Below are positions 4,066-12,383 of a DNA stretch of 20,994 nucleotides, piece by piece. A model generated the notes under the pieces. That model was not told the origin of the DNA. It did not search any database and saw only the letters and a list, made by a program, of their open reading frames with translations. This DNA is from a virus. Positions within the stretch are counted from its first letter, which is position 1, and each line of letters starts with the position of its first letter. Both the position numbers and the translations under genes were made by a program. The stretch covers positions 1 through 20,994 of the IMG/VR virus record IMGVR_UViG_3300031973_001096; one strand, given 5' to 3'.

Positions 4066-6255
4066 CTATTTCTGCGGATCTGCCAAGAGCAGCCCGGCAG
4101 GTGCGCCAAGATAATAGCCAAAAGGGCCGCCTGGATTAGGGCCGGCCGCTCTTAGATTAGCGTCGGCCAGCTCCCCAAATAGGCTTGGCTGTTTATACAC
4201 TTGCGCTGCAAGCTGTGCTTGTGCTTGGTTCGCAGCGCTAATCTTATTACCTACAGAGAGGGCCATGTTTAGTGCTGACGGCATGCCAGGAACAGGCATG
4301 CGCTGCAGCAAATTGGCAATGTATTGGCCTGTCCCGCTGTTGTTGGCAACAATGCCAGCCGGTTGGTTCATCATTGCCCCCCCTGCGCGCAATATTGCTT
4401 GATATTGCGCCCATTGCTCAGGGCCGAATAACATCACCCCTTTTTCTGGGCCTATCTGATCCAGCGCACGCCGTAGGCCTGCTTGGCTAAATTTGCCCCC
4501 GGTTTCGCTCTGCAGCACCGCTCTATCTCGGATCATGATTGCCGCCGCATCGCGCAATTGCTGGAGACTGTTTGTGCCGAAGCGCTGATCTGCGCTGATC
4601 ATCCCCTTTAGGTCGTCCACGCGCATAGTTTTCATTATGTCTGGAAGGCGCTCAGGCGTAAATTTCCCCGATGTTATGGCCTCGGCAAGAGGTGAGCTTT
4701 CCTGGTATGCGAACCTCTCTGATGCTGCGCGCCTTGCTTTTGCGAACGCCTCCGACAGCTCCATAGCGGTTGGCGTTGCGCCATCACGTACTACGGGCAT
4801 GTGGTTATAGTAACCTGAAGGCACAACCCCAAAGCCAGCCGCTTGGCTGAATTCTGGCTGCGCCCCTTTTAACGCATTAAGCAAATGAGACTTTACAACG
4901 TTAAGAGCAAGCCTTTCTGCGGAATCGTTGGTGTTGTATATTAGCTTGTTAATTGCCTCAAGCCTCTGCGCGGCTACTCCAAATGTGAACGGCTCTTGTA
5001 CGTTGCCATTAACATCAGGCTGTAGTTTCTGAAACCACGATACAACCGACTGCGGCAGTTTACTGCCCAGCATTGTCTCATCCAACGCCATAGCAACATC
5101 ATTGTTGAATTTTGCCGGGTTTAGTTGGATATCCCTGCCACCCATATCCCTAAACCGCTTATACATTTCGTCCGCTATAGCCTTTAGTTGCTCGTCGCGC
5201 TTAGTTATTGTGCTCCTGAGAACATCCCCAGATTGATAATCAGACAGATCAGGGGCGGCATTCGCTAGCCTGGATGATAGTGTCGCGTCAGCCTGCGCCC
5301 AGCGCTGTGTGACATCATTATTCACCCCTTTCATGCTGTGCGCAGCAAGCCAATCATTAGGCTCTCGCGTTACCCACCCACGCAATGGGTCTACCCCTAC
5401 GGCCTTAAAGTCTGCCATGCGCCTTGCAATAGCAGGGTTTAGTTCGGCTCCAGCGGCGTTCGCCTCTGCGGCCATTTTCCGCAATGCCTCTTGTGCGCCT
5501 CTCGGTATTGCGTTGAAATCAAGGCCTTCTGCGGAGAGCGCCGCAGTTAGTTGTTGGTCGACGTCTACATTTGCGCTGGCAGACGCATGGCCACCAATGC
5601 GTCTCGCTACAGGCTGAATGAGGGCTTTTGACGCAGTTGCCGCACGTGCGATGCCCTGCCCAATAGCGCGGCCTGCCGCTCCACCAAGTCCTCCTGCAGC
5701 AGCCCCTGTGAGCCTGTCACCGAGTCCGCCCTCAGTCATCAGCGCGCCAGCGGCCGCGCCAGCCCCTAGCGCCTGTTTGTAGTTGGCCGGGGCCATCAAG
5801 GCCTGACCGCCAGTTCGCAATGCATTTGCCGTGCGAGCTAGCCCAGCAGCACCAGCAAGACCGCCAGCGCCCTGCAGCGCCCTGCCACCAAGGTACATTT
5901 GCCCAGCAGTGCCGGCGACGTCACCAGCGATAGCCGACACAGGATTTGCTTGCCGGTTAGCCGCCTCCAGCGCGGCCCAGTCGTTCCGGCTATCCTGACC
6001 AAGCCCGAGTGCGCGACCGGTACGCATGACCGACCCGCCAACCTGAGATAGGAAGCTCCCCAGCTTGCCTTCATCGCCAACCACCTGCGCCATGGCATCA
6101 CCAAGGCCGGCTTGGCCAATCTTGAGCGGCGCAGCCGGCTTCTGCTCGGTAAATTGCTGGGCGGCGAACTGTTGCACCTGGTCTGGCGTGGTGCCGTCTG
6201 GCACCTCAAACCGTGCTATGCGGCCATCAGGTAGCTGTACTTTGGCTATGGGCAT
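4066..6255 (-). CDS. Large DNA-ejection/internal virion protein
   Basis: This 729-residue protein is the largest in the window. It opens with a small domain (residues 1-35, AKVQLPDGRIARFEVPDGTTPDQVQQF) that I associate with phage ejection and other virion proteins. From about 107 to 205 it is extremely Gly/Ala-rich with hydrophobic stretches, resembling membrane-inserting segments of internal virion proteins that form a conduit through the host envelope. The remaining 500 residues are charged and mostly helical. No lytic transglycosylase motif was seen. It ends the run of five Gln/Gly/Ala-rich genes, comparable in place and build to P22 gp7-gp20-gp16 but without recognisable identity. The start overlaps the preceding stop as TAATG. 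Confidence 0.72.
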   Translation of the reverse strand: MPIAKVQLPDGRIARFEVPDGTTPDQVQQFAAQQFTEQKPAAPLKIGQAGLGDAMAQVVGDEGKLGSFLSQVGGSVMRTGRALGLGQDSRNDWAALEAANRQANPVSAIAGDVAGTAGQMYLGGRALQGAGGLAGAAGLARTANALRTGGQALMAPANYKQALGAGAAAGALMTEGGLGDRLTGAAAGGLGGAAGRAIGQGIARAATASKALIQPVARRIGGHASASANVDVDQQLTAALSAEGLDFNAIPRGAQEALRKMAAEANAAGAELNPAIARRMADFKAVGVDPLRGWVTREPNDWLAAHSMKGVNNDVTQRWAQADATLSSRLANAAPDLSDYQSGDVLRSTITKRDEQLKAIADEMYKRFRDMGGRDIQLNPAKFNNDVAMALDETMLGSKLPQSVVSWFQKLQPDVNGNVQEPFTFGVAAQRLEAINKLIYNTNDSAERLALNVVKSHLLNALKGAQPEFSQAAGFGVVPSGYYNHMPVVRDGATPTAMELSEAFAKARRAASERFAYQESSPLAEAITSGKFTPERLPDIMKTMRVDDLKGMISADQRFGTNSLQQLRDAAAIMIRDRAVLQSETGGKFSQAGLRRALDQIGPEKGVMLFGPEQWAQYQAILRAGGAMMNQPAGIVANNSGTGQYIANLLQRMPVPGMPSALNMALSVGNKISAANQAQAQLAAQVYKQPSLFGELADANLRAAGPNPGGPFGYYLGAPAGLLLADPQK

Positions 6256-7460
6256 TATTCAAACCCCAGGAACTTGATGCCGCCAGATGGGGCCGCAGGA
6301 GCCAGCCCCTGCGTTGCATTCTGCAGGTACTTGCGTTGCAGCTGCTCAATCACCTGTAGGGCTGCTTCCTTGTTTTTTGCCGGTTTCATCGGATCGCCGA
6401 TCTCGCCAGCCATCTGCCGGTACATGGCGACGTCTTTATCGGACTGTGGCCCGGTCATCTTGGGCATCTTGGATATCAGCGCCCCTTCCAGTGCTCGCAG
6501 CTGCGCAGCTGCCTGTCCGCTCTCTGTAGAGACGCCCATGAAGTTCATTACGGCATCCGTAGCCGCCCCCATACCGCTGCCGGTCGCCTTGTTTATCAGC
6601 GGCCTGGCCTGGTCAATGATTTGCAGCGCCTCGCGGGCGTCCTTTGCTGCAACATTGGCAGTAACTGGCTTGGTCTGCAGTGCGGCTTGACGGTACGCGT
6701 CTTCTGCTAGGTCGCGCTTTGACTGCCGGCTGAGTTCCTGCCCACGCAGGCCAACATTTGCCCAGCCCAGCGACGCACTTGATTGCTCGCCAGGCGTCAG
6801 AGTCTTTTGGTACTGCTGTATCGTCTTCATCGTGGCGGGGTCGAGCATGGCAATGCGCCCGCCAAGATCTAGCCGCTCAGGGGCTTTCCATGGCGTTTGA
6901 CCCGTCATCACAGGCTGGCCGTACTCGTCGAAGCCCACGATTTGTGCGCTGCCACCTTCACCACGGATTTCGCGGTAGTCCTTGACTTTGGGCCGCATGT
7001 CGCGAAGCTGCTTCTCTACCTCCATGGCGTCCTGCACATTGCCGGACTGAGCAAGAAGTCCACGAAGGTTCTCTAGCCCCTGCTGCATGCTGACTGGCTT
7101 GCTGGACGTTGCTATCGAACCATAGTCGTTGCCCATGATCTTGGACGTATCAAAGGTCATCTGCGGCGTGAACGCTTGGCGCTGCAGCTCCTGAAACTGC
7201 TTGGCGGACTCTCGCGCGGCCTGCTTGTCGGCGCGGGCTTGTTCGTAGTCTTCCATCTCCATCTGGCGGCGCTTGCGTTGTTCCGCTGCCGATTTGGCCT
7301 GACCATAGCCCTGCATGCCGGATAGCAAACCACGACCTAGCGCGCCACCAAGGGTGGCCCCTGGCTGATCGCGCGCCGCAAGTAAAGCAGCAGCCATCTG
7401 CATCATGGCTGCGCTGTTCGGATCCTCTGACTGTCCGAAAAAGTCCATTAGGCCGGCCAT
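6255..7460 (-). CDS. Putative ejection/internal virion protein
   Basis: A 401-residue protein. An N-terminal Ala/Met-rich hydrophobic stretch and Gly-rich segment (about 15-55) is followed by a very charged helix with coiled-coil character (AAEQRKRRQMEMEDYEQARADKQAARESAKQF, split here as two runs around residues 58-90), then a mostly helical polar body. No enzymatic motif is visible. Position among the Gln/Ala-rich genes and between two likely ejection proteins suggests a virion component injected with the DNA; a structural tail role is an alternative. ATG 7460 overlaps the preceding TGA (TGATG), with GGGGG upstream; a GTG one codon before it is possible. The stop overlaps the 729-residue start as TAATG. 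Confidence 0.65.
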   Translation of the reverse strand: MAGLMDFFGQSEDPNSAAMMQMAAALLAARDQPGATLGGALGRGLLSGMQGYGQAKSAAEQRKRRQMEMEDYEQARADKQAARESAKQFQELQRQAFTPQMTFDTSKIMGNDYGSIATSSKPVSMQQGLENLRGLLAQSGNVQDAMEVEKQLRDMRPKVKDYREIRGEGGSAQIVGFDEYGQPVMTGQTPWKAPERLDLGGRIAMLDPATMKTIQQYQKTLTPGEQSSASLGWANVGLRGQELSRQSKRDLAEDAYRQAALQTKPVTANVAAKDAREALQIIDQARPLINKATGSGMGAATDAVMNFMGVSTESGQAAAQLRALEGALISKMPKMTGPQSDKDVAMYRQMAGEIGDPMKPAKNKEAALQVIEQLQRKYLQNATQGLAPAAPSGGIKFLGFE

Positions 7461-8086
7461 CACATCCCCCAGATGTTGTATGTCGCCATGCGCTGGGCGC
7501 GCTCTTCTGGCGTCTCCATCATACTGGACAGATCACCAGGCTGGTAGTTGATCATCATTGGCTGAACTGGCTGCTGTTGCTGTCTGCCGCCCATTCCCGG
7601 CATGCCGCCCTGCATCAACTTTCCGAAATCGAACCCACTACTCCCGCCGCCGCTAGCTGCTCCACCGCCCATCCCGCCGAATGAGCCAGCGCCGAAAATC
7701 TCGCCGCTGCCATTAACCGGAGAGAAATTGAATGCTCCGCCGGTTGCGCCTGTAGACGCTCCGCCACCGCTAGCCCCTGCGCCACCGCCAAGACCGCCTG
7801 CGTTCATTAAGCCCTGTCCACCATAAAATGCGGCCACTGCGTGCGCAACGTCGTGGGCTTTGCGCGCCTGTTTGGTGTCGATGCCGGCCTTTTCGGCCGC
7901 TTCAAATGAGCCTTTCGTGGCGCCGCCCATTTGGTCTACGATTGGCTCATAATCCTTGCCAAGAATCTTCCCCCACACCTTGCCGCCGAACGGGTCTGCA
8001 GCGCCTAGAAACAGCCGCTCCGGGTCGTCTCCGATCTGCTTCAACATGCGCTTTGCGTTGAACGCCTCAAATTTTCCGCAGCTCAT
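7460..8086 (-). CDS. Gly-rich virion protein of the ejection cluster
   Basis: A 208-residue protein with three parts: a helical N-terminal domain (about 1-90, MSCGKFEAFNAKRMLKQIGDDPERL onward, with PFGGKVWGKILGKDY), a low-complexity Gly/Ser/Ala linker (about 93-165), and a Gln/Met/Pro-rich stretch leading to a short C-terminal helix ETPEERAQRMATYNIWGM. The linker suggests two binding modules joined flexibly. Start ATG 8086 is chosen because it overlaps the previous stop (TGATG) and has GGGAGG 9 nt upstream; the frame stays open to 8128 but that would be overlap only. No family recognised; a virion role is inferred from composition and neighbours. Confidence 0.7.
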   Translation of the reverse strand: MSCGKFEAFNAKRMLKQIGDDPERLFLGAADPFGGKVWGKILGKDYEPIVDQMGGATKGSFEAAEKAGIDTKQARKAHDVAHAVAAFYGGQGLMNAGGLGGGAGASGGGASTGATGGAFNFSPVNGSGEIFGAGSFGGMGGGAASGGGSSGFDFGKLMQGGMPGMGGRQQQQPVQPMMINYQPGDLSSMMETPEERAQRMATYNIWGM

Positions 8087-9408
8087 CAGCCGATACCTCC
8101 CAGAATGCCGCCTGCTAGTGCGCCCCATGGGCCGCCCATTTGATAACCGGCCATGCCACCGCCCAGGATGCCTGCTGCGGCGCTGCCGCCTGGCCCTTGG
8201 CTGACTTGTGACTGACCAAGCTGCGCGCCTGGCTGCAGGACGCCTGCGTAGCGCAGGAAATTGTTGTTCACTGCGTCGATCTGCGCTTGGCTCAGCCCTT
8301 GCATCTGGCCGCCGATGCCGCCTAGCATTGCCAGCTGTTGGTATGGCAGCATGGATGCTTGGTTGGCAAGGTTGGTGCCCTGCAGAAGCGCGTTCATATC
8401 AAACTGCTGTTGCTGCATCCACCGGTTGGTGTCGAACTGGCGCTGACCTTCGCCAAACTGCTGTTGCCAGTTCCCCTGCCCTGCATTGAACTGCCGCTGT
8501 TGCTCGCCTAGTTGAGAGCCGAACTGCTGTTTCTGCCAGCCTAGGTTCTGCCCGAACATGTCGCGCTGCGCGGCAAGCTGGGCGCCCTGCATTTCGCGCT
8601 GCAGGTTCCGCCCTTGCTCGGATTCGTAGCTCTGGCCGTACAGATTCGCTAGAGAGTTTGCAAGCCCTTGCTGCATGTCCCCTAGCGCGATGCCCTCGGC
8701 TATCCCCTGGCGGCTGCCGCCGTACCCGCCTGCTGCTATCGCATTGCCGCGAAGCGAAGGCGCAACCCGGCGGTCGTAGTTCTGCTGCAGCTGCTGGCCC
8801 AGCGCATCCGCCATGCCGCCTAGGAATGGATTGCTCGGCGCCCCCATGGTCGGAGTTGAGCCGGCGGAACTGGTCGGGCCTTGTGTGCCTTGCCCCGCCA
8901 TGGCGTTGGAGTCATAGAACGCGGTGTTTGTCTGACCAGATTTCGGCGTGTACTGCCCTGCAGCGTACTGTGCGACTTGGTCACCTGTAATCTGGTCGCC
9001 ACCATACGCATTGCGTGCCGCCGCGATCTGATCAGGGGTAAGGCCGCGCGCGTACGACCAATCCAGGATGCGATCATCGTTCCAACCAGAATCCCTAGCG
9101 CCTTTGTACATGTCGGCAAGCTGCTGCTGACTGTAGGTCTGGCCATAGCCCTGCTGGCCGCCGAATGCGGCTACGTCACCTGCGCCTATTTTCGCGCCTG
9201 GCGTGTTGGTGTTATAGGCCGTTGCAATCTGGTCGTCAGTCATGCCCCGCGCGCGTGCTGCGTCATAGATTTGACTGTTTGTCGCGCCAGCCCCTTTCAG
9301 GCTGCCAAATCCCTGGTTCACATACTGCTGAGTCCAGTTTTTGTTGGTCGGGTGCGGCTGCATCTGATTGACAGCAGTCGTGCCAAACCCTAGGTTTTTA
9401 GCGGCCAT
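8086..9408 (-). CDS. Gln-rich virion protein with N-terminal duplication and 11-residue helical repeats
   Basis: A 440-residue protein. The N-terminal 150 residues hold two related copies of a helical unit (IYDAARARGMTDDQIATAYN at 47-66, and YARGLTPDQIAAARNAYGGD near 119-138), each followed by a D-Q/A-VAxxxxGQ turn. A Gly/Ser/Thr linker follows. Residues about 200-345 are helical and, from 285 to 336, Phe recurs at 285, 296, 307, 318, 325 and 336, an 11-residue rhythm with Gln-rich filling that suggests a right-handed coiled coil. The end (about 410-440) is Gly/Ala-rich and hydrophobic and could insert in a membrane. Such builds occur in internal virion or tail-tip proteins; the exact role is inferred. 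Start and stop overlap both neighbours (TAATG, TGATG). Confidence 0.7.
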   Translation of the reverse strand: MAAKNLGFGTTAVNQMQPHPTNKNWTQQYVNQGFGSLKGAGATNSQIYDAARARGMTDDQIATAYNTNTPGAKIGAGDVAAFGGQQGYGQTYSQQQLADMYKGARDSGWNDDRILDWSYARGLTPDQIAAARNAYGGDQITGDQVAQYAAGQYTPKSGQTNTAFYDSNAMAGQGTQGPTSSAGSTPTMGAPSNPFLGGMADALGQQLQQNYDRRVAPSLRGNAIAAGGYGGSRQGIAEGIALGDMQQGLANSLANLYGQSYESEQGRNLQREMQGAQLAAQRDMFGQNLGWQKQQFGSQLGEQQRQFNAGQGNWQQQFGEGQRQFDTNRWMQQQQFDMNALLQGTNLANQASMLPYQQLAMLGGIGGQMQGLSQAQIDAVNNNFLRYAGVLQPGAQLGQSQVSQGPGGSAAAGILGGGMAGYQMGGPWGALAGGILGGIG

Positions 9409-9905
9409 TATTTGCCCCCGTATTGGCGAGTCTGCGTGTCAGGCTGGCGCATGTAGCCGGCGCCGCTCACTATTCGCAGCACATCGGCATCAGTAAGCCC
9501 GATTGGGCCAGGCTGAGACATGGGCATCTGCGCCACGGTCTGAGGTGCCTGCTGCGGCTGATATGGCGCAAACATCTGCGATACGTCGAACTGCGGCATC
9601 TGGAACGTCTGCGGCTTCCAGTCAACGCCGGCCTGTTTCAATAGCTTCTGTGCTGCCGCATTACTGGCGTTCATGCCCTGGTTGAACTGCCCACTCAGCA
9701 GGCCGCCGGCCATGTTCTGCATGGCGAATTTCTGCAGCGGGTTGAAGTCCGCGACCAGATCGGTGCCCTTCTTCCCTAGAAACTGCTGGGCGGCCATGTC
9801 ATATAGGCCAGGCTGCCCACCGCTGCCGTAGAGGTACGCCTCCATGCGGGGATCAAGCTCTTGTTTCTGCACCGTGGTTTGTGTTTTGCTGCCGCCGCAT
9901 CCCAT
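9408..9905 (-). CDS. Gln/Met/Pro-rich virion protein, first of the ejection cluster
   Basis: A 165-residue protein opening MGCGGSKTQTTVQKQ, with a helical middle (NPLQKFAMQNMAGGLLSGQFNQGMNASNAAAQKLL) split by Gly, and a Pro/Gln-rich segment (about 95-130) before a short helical end. The MGCGGSK start resembles an N-myristoylation signal but bacteria lack that pathway, and it is not a lipobox. GAGGTG lies just before the ATG, within the end of the upstream gene, and the stop overlaps the next start as TAATG. Gln-rich composition is shared with the following 440-residue protein, so both are probably parts of one virion structure. No family recognised. Confidence 0.65.
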   Translation of the reverse strand: MGCGGSKTQTTVQKQELDPRMEAYLYGSGGQPGLYDMAAQQFLGKKGTDLVADFNPLQKFAMQNMAGGLLSGQFNQGMNASNAAAQKLLKQAGVDWKPQTFQMPQFDVSQMFAPYQPQQAPQTVAQMPMSQPGPIGLTDADVLRIVSGAGYMRQPDTQTRQYGGK

Positions 9906-9908
9906 GAT

Positions 9909-10340
9909 TCACCTCGTCATTTCTTTGATGTACTCGCCTAGTCCTTCATCGTGGATGAATCGGCGGATCTGCAAAAACGTGGCCATATCCTGGCCGCGCT
10001 CGATTTGAACACATGCGCACAGCAGGTCTACATAGCTGGAGCGCACCACAAAGGAGATGTGCAAATCGCCGTCCTGCTGCTGCTTCTCTAGCTCGTTTGC
10101 CAACTGCCAATTGCGCACCGCGTTTTCCATTAGCGGGTTCAGCACGGCGAAATTGGCCATATAGAATGGGTTTCGCGGTATGGCGAAAAACGCGCTATAC
10201 ATGGCGCGGTGGATGTCGTCGTCCGGGACTGGCTTGTCTTTGTCGATCAGATCGTCGTAGATCGCCACCACATGCAGGAAATCATTCACGAAGCGCGTTG
10301 CGTATTCGCTTAGGCCAAGCTCTATCCCAGCAGATTCCAT
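9909..10340 (-). CDS. Conserved-looking phage protein of unknown function
   Basis: A 143-residue soluble, mostly helical and acidic protein. Notable segments are IYDDLIDKDKPVPDDDIHRAMYSAFFAIPRNPFY (two runs, about residues 27-60), which I recall from uncharacterised proteins encoded near tail genes of several phages, and the C-terminal RSSYVDLLCACVQIERG followed by IRRFIHDEGLG. No catalytic or membrane motif is visible. The frame is open to 10388, but that extension reads over the preceding gene and has poor composition, so ATG 10340, with a 19-nt overlap, is preferred; its SD (GGGGCGG) is weak. A tail-assembly or chaperone role would fit the position between hub and ejection genes, but this is a guess. 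Confidence 0.6.
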   Translation of the reverse strand: MESAGIELGLSEYATRFVNDFLHVVAIYDDLIDKDKPVPDDDIHRAMYSAFFAIPRNPFYMANFAVLNPLMENAVRNWQLANELEKQQQDGDLHISFVVRSSYVDLLCACVQIERGQDMATFLQIRRFIHDEGLGEYIKEMTR

Positions 10341-10555
10341 GTTCCGCCCCTGTATTGGTATGTCCCAGCCCCTGAGCCAGGATCCCATGACGTCCCATCC
10401 GCCAACACTATATCGCCCTCTCTTGGCTTGGCCGGCTCTGCGTACAGCGTATCCAGCGTCATCTTGGAAAACGAACCGTTCAATTGCTCCTGTATTTTCC
10501 GCAGCTCCCGGAAAACATCAGCAAACGTCAGAGGCGTGTTGTTAATTTCGTACAT
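10322..10555 (-). CDS. Small tail-associated protein
   Basis: A 77-residue protein with an N-terminal helix (TFADVFRELRKIQEQLNGSF) and a C-terminal beta module, GDIVLADGTSWDPGSGAGTY then RGGTWNLLG, a pattern seen at the ends of phage tail or fibre proteins where a short trimerising helix leads into a compact beta fold. ATG 10555 overlaps the previous stop as TAATG; a GTG two codons upstream is possible but less consistent with its neighbours. Immediate linkage to the hub protein gene suggests a partner in the tail, perhaps a needle or plug-like part in the place where P22 has gp26, though it is far shorter than gp26 and shows no similarity that I can see. Confidence 0.65.
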   Translation of the reverse strand: MYEINNTPLTFADVFRELRKIQEQLNGSFSKMTLDTLYAEPAKPREGDIVLADGTSWDPGSGAGTYQYRGGTWNLLG

Positions 10556-12090
10556 TACCACAACCCCATAGGCTCTATTTCAACATCCATTCTACGCAAT
10601 CGCCAGGAACTTTGTGCTGTGCTGGTGATGCGGATAGCCAAATACCGACCAGTGGCGAACGTGTCGAATTTAACGTCTGTTCCGACCGTAAACGGCTGGG
10701 CTGCATTCCATGTGGTGCCAGCATCCAAATCCATCGCGCCGCCTGTGGCTATTTGAACCACTGTTCCTGGGTTGGCCTCAATCACTGGGCGAATCTGCTT
10801 GAGCATCTTCACCGTAGAGGGATCGCCAAACATCATGCCTTCTTTTTCCAGCATGACAGATATGCTCGCACCATCGAACGTCTTGCCACTATCTGCCAGG
10901 TATATCTCCGTATTCGCCAACGACGCCATGACGAGGCGCTGTGATGCCTCGGTGAATTCAGTGCCGTTCCATGTTGTATCGTCCGAGTCCCAGCTATTTG
11001 GATCTGAATCCCAACTATTGCTGGCCACGAAATCGACGATACCTGTATTGGCGTGGTTGATGTTTGGCAGGTCTCGAAGCGATATGGTGTTGTCGCGGTA
11101 ATTCCAGATCAGCGCTGTAGTGCAGCTCGTCGCGCCGGTCTGCGGGAAGCACACCCAGATTTCGTTTTGCGTGAGGTTCTGCGCCACAAACGACTGCGCG
11201 TATATGGTCGAATCGATGTTGTTAAACAGCCAGCGCCTCATGCGCCGGTCGATGATGGACTGCGGGCCTCCGCCTGCGTGCGTGATCAAGTCGCCCTGCG
11301 CAAGCACCACGTGCCCACCTGGGTACTCTGCGGCGCAGTTGAGCGATAGCGCGCCGGCCATGTTGCTGATTTTCTGCTGACGGAATATCTGAGGCGGCCC
11401 GATGTACTGCAGTGCGTAATACGCGCCCTCCTTGTAGACGATGAACTGGTCTCCAAGCTGCATGGCATCCACAATACGTGTTTGGTCGTCTGCAAGGTCG
11501 AACTCGCCAGCGTCCTGCGCGGGGTCTGTCTCGTCCCACGACGGAGGCACTGCGCCAGGCACTGCAGGCGCCGACCATTTGACCATGTGCGGGTAGGCTG
11601 TGCCCGATTTTGTGACGTTGCACGCCATCAGGAAGTTCTTGAACGGGCGCATGACCTTGCAGGTCGTGCTTGCTGGCCAGTTCGTCAGGTCTGCCGCGTT
11701 GCCGGTGCCTGCCCAGAATTGCGGGGCGTCCACCTGGTTATTGATGATCGCTATGCCACCAAGAACGCCACCAGACAGCTTGCCGGCGGCGTTGGTGTAG
11801 TCGCCTCCCGAGCCACGTGTGATATCGTCATGGGTGACATTCGTCACGCTGTAGAGCTTTGCCGTGCCTGCGTAGATCATGAATCGACCGGTCGCCGTGG
11901 ACATGGGCTGCAGGTATAGCGGCGCCACCGATGGCGTGCCATAGATACTGGCGTGACCGGCAAATTTTGCCGCGTACCCGTCCTGAAACCGGGCGTTCTG
12001 CACCCGGCTCCAGGCGTTATTAGGCAGGTCGGCGGGGTATTCATCCGCGACCACGCCAATATCCCCAAGGCCTGGCATAGAAACTATCAC
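10555..12090 (-). CDS. P22 gp10-like tail hub/packaged-DNA stabilisation protein
   Basis: A 511-residue beta-rich protein in the position of P22 gene 10 (after coat and adaptor genes), whose product sits below the portal and helps retain packaged DNA. Similar features are the N-terminal Gly/Pro-rich strand region (PGLGDIGVVADEYPADLPNNAW), many short Gly-Trp-Asp-rich loops, and a C-terminal strand pair (YLAIRITSTAQSSWRLRRMDVEIEP). Length is close to the 472 residues of P22 gp10. Start: an ATG exists at 12105, but GTG 12090 overlaps the upstream TGA (GTGA) and has GGGAG 8 nt before it, whereas the ATG has no SD, so GTG is chosen. A local 6-7-residue duplication (NSWDSDP/NSWDSDD) occurs near two-thirds of its length. 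Family assignment is by position and texture, not by search. Confidence 0.65.
   Translation of the reverse strand: MIVSMPGLGDIGVVADEYPADLPNNAWSRVQNARFQDGYAAKFAGHASIYGTPSVAPLYLQPMSTATGRFMIYAGTAKLYSVTNVTHDDITRGSGGDYTNAAGKLSGGVLGGIAIINNQVDAPQFWAGTGNAADLTNWPASTTCKVMRPFKNFLMACNVTKSGTAYPHMVKWSAPAVPGAVPPSWDETDPAQDAGEFDLADDQTRIVDAMQLGDQFIVYKEGAYYALQYIGPPQIFRQQKISNMAGALSLNCAAEYPGGHVVLAQGDLITHAGGGPQSIIDRRMRRWLFNNIDSTIYAQSFVAQNLTQNEIWVCFPQTGATSCTTALIWNYRDNTISLRDLPNINHANTGIVDFVASNSWDSDPNSWDSDDTTWNGTEFTEASQRLVMASLANTEIYLADSGKTFDGASISVMLEKEGMMFGDPSTVKMLKQIRPVIEANPGTVVQIATGGAMDLDAGTTWNAAQPFTVGTDVKFDTFATGRYLAIRITSTAQSSWRLRRMDVEIEPMGLW
10981..11019 (-). repeat. Short tandem duplication inside the hub gene
   Basis: Two imperfect 18-nt copies (10981-10998 and 11002-11019), three bases apart, encode NSWDSD twice in a row. 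Mismatches fall mainly at third positions, so selection has kept the peptide. It probably forms an exposed loop. Confidence 0.6.
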
Positions 12091-12383
12091 TCTTGGCGCT
12101 CCCATTCTTGAATCGGGGCTAGTGATATCTCGTCAACTCGGTGGGCTTCCAGAATTTGCTTCTCCACTAGCGCTTGTAGGTCAGCAATGGCCAGCGGTGA
12201 CTTTGGGTCGATGCCCTGATCGTTGGGGATCGAGTCGATATCGCTCAGCATCGACTTGACCTCGCTATCCGTCTTCGCCGCCTCTTCGATTCGGCCGCTC
12301 TCTTGACGAGTAAATCTCCGTCGCCATGCGAACTTCGTGATCCTATCCACAGTAGACCTCTCGAATCCTGGTACCGTAGCCAT
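12087..12383 (-). CDS. Small helical protein next to the hub gene
   Basis: A 98-residue charged, helical, soluble protein (MATVPGFERSTVDRITKFAWRRR..., ending IQEWERQE). The middle (EVKSMLSDIDSIPNDQGIDPKSP followed by LAIADLQALVEKQILEAHRVDEI) alternates helix and acidic turns. No known motif is visible. The start overlaps the stop of the propeller gene as TAATG with GAGGG upstream, and its TGA overlaps the GTG start proposed for the hub protein, so it is translated with both. It may be a connector or assembly factor; I cannot assign it to a family. Confidence 0.65.
   Translation of the reverse strand: MATVPGFERSTVDRITKFAWRRRFTRQESGRIEEAAKTDSEVKSMLSDIDSIPNDQGIDPKSPLAIADLQALVEKQILEAHRVDEISLAPIQEWERQE

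Noticed and set aside
3954-4139. Plus-strand ORF starting with a TM-like segment (MYTLLIIALGSLVCG...)
   Set aside because: No SD on that strand, antisense to the late operon, and its second half is the complement of the 729-residue gene. The hydrophobic start lies in the gap, so it is not impossible, but nothing supports expression.
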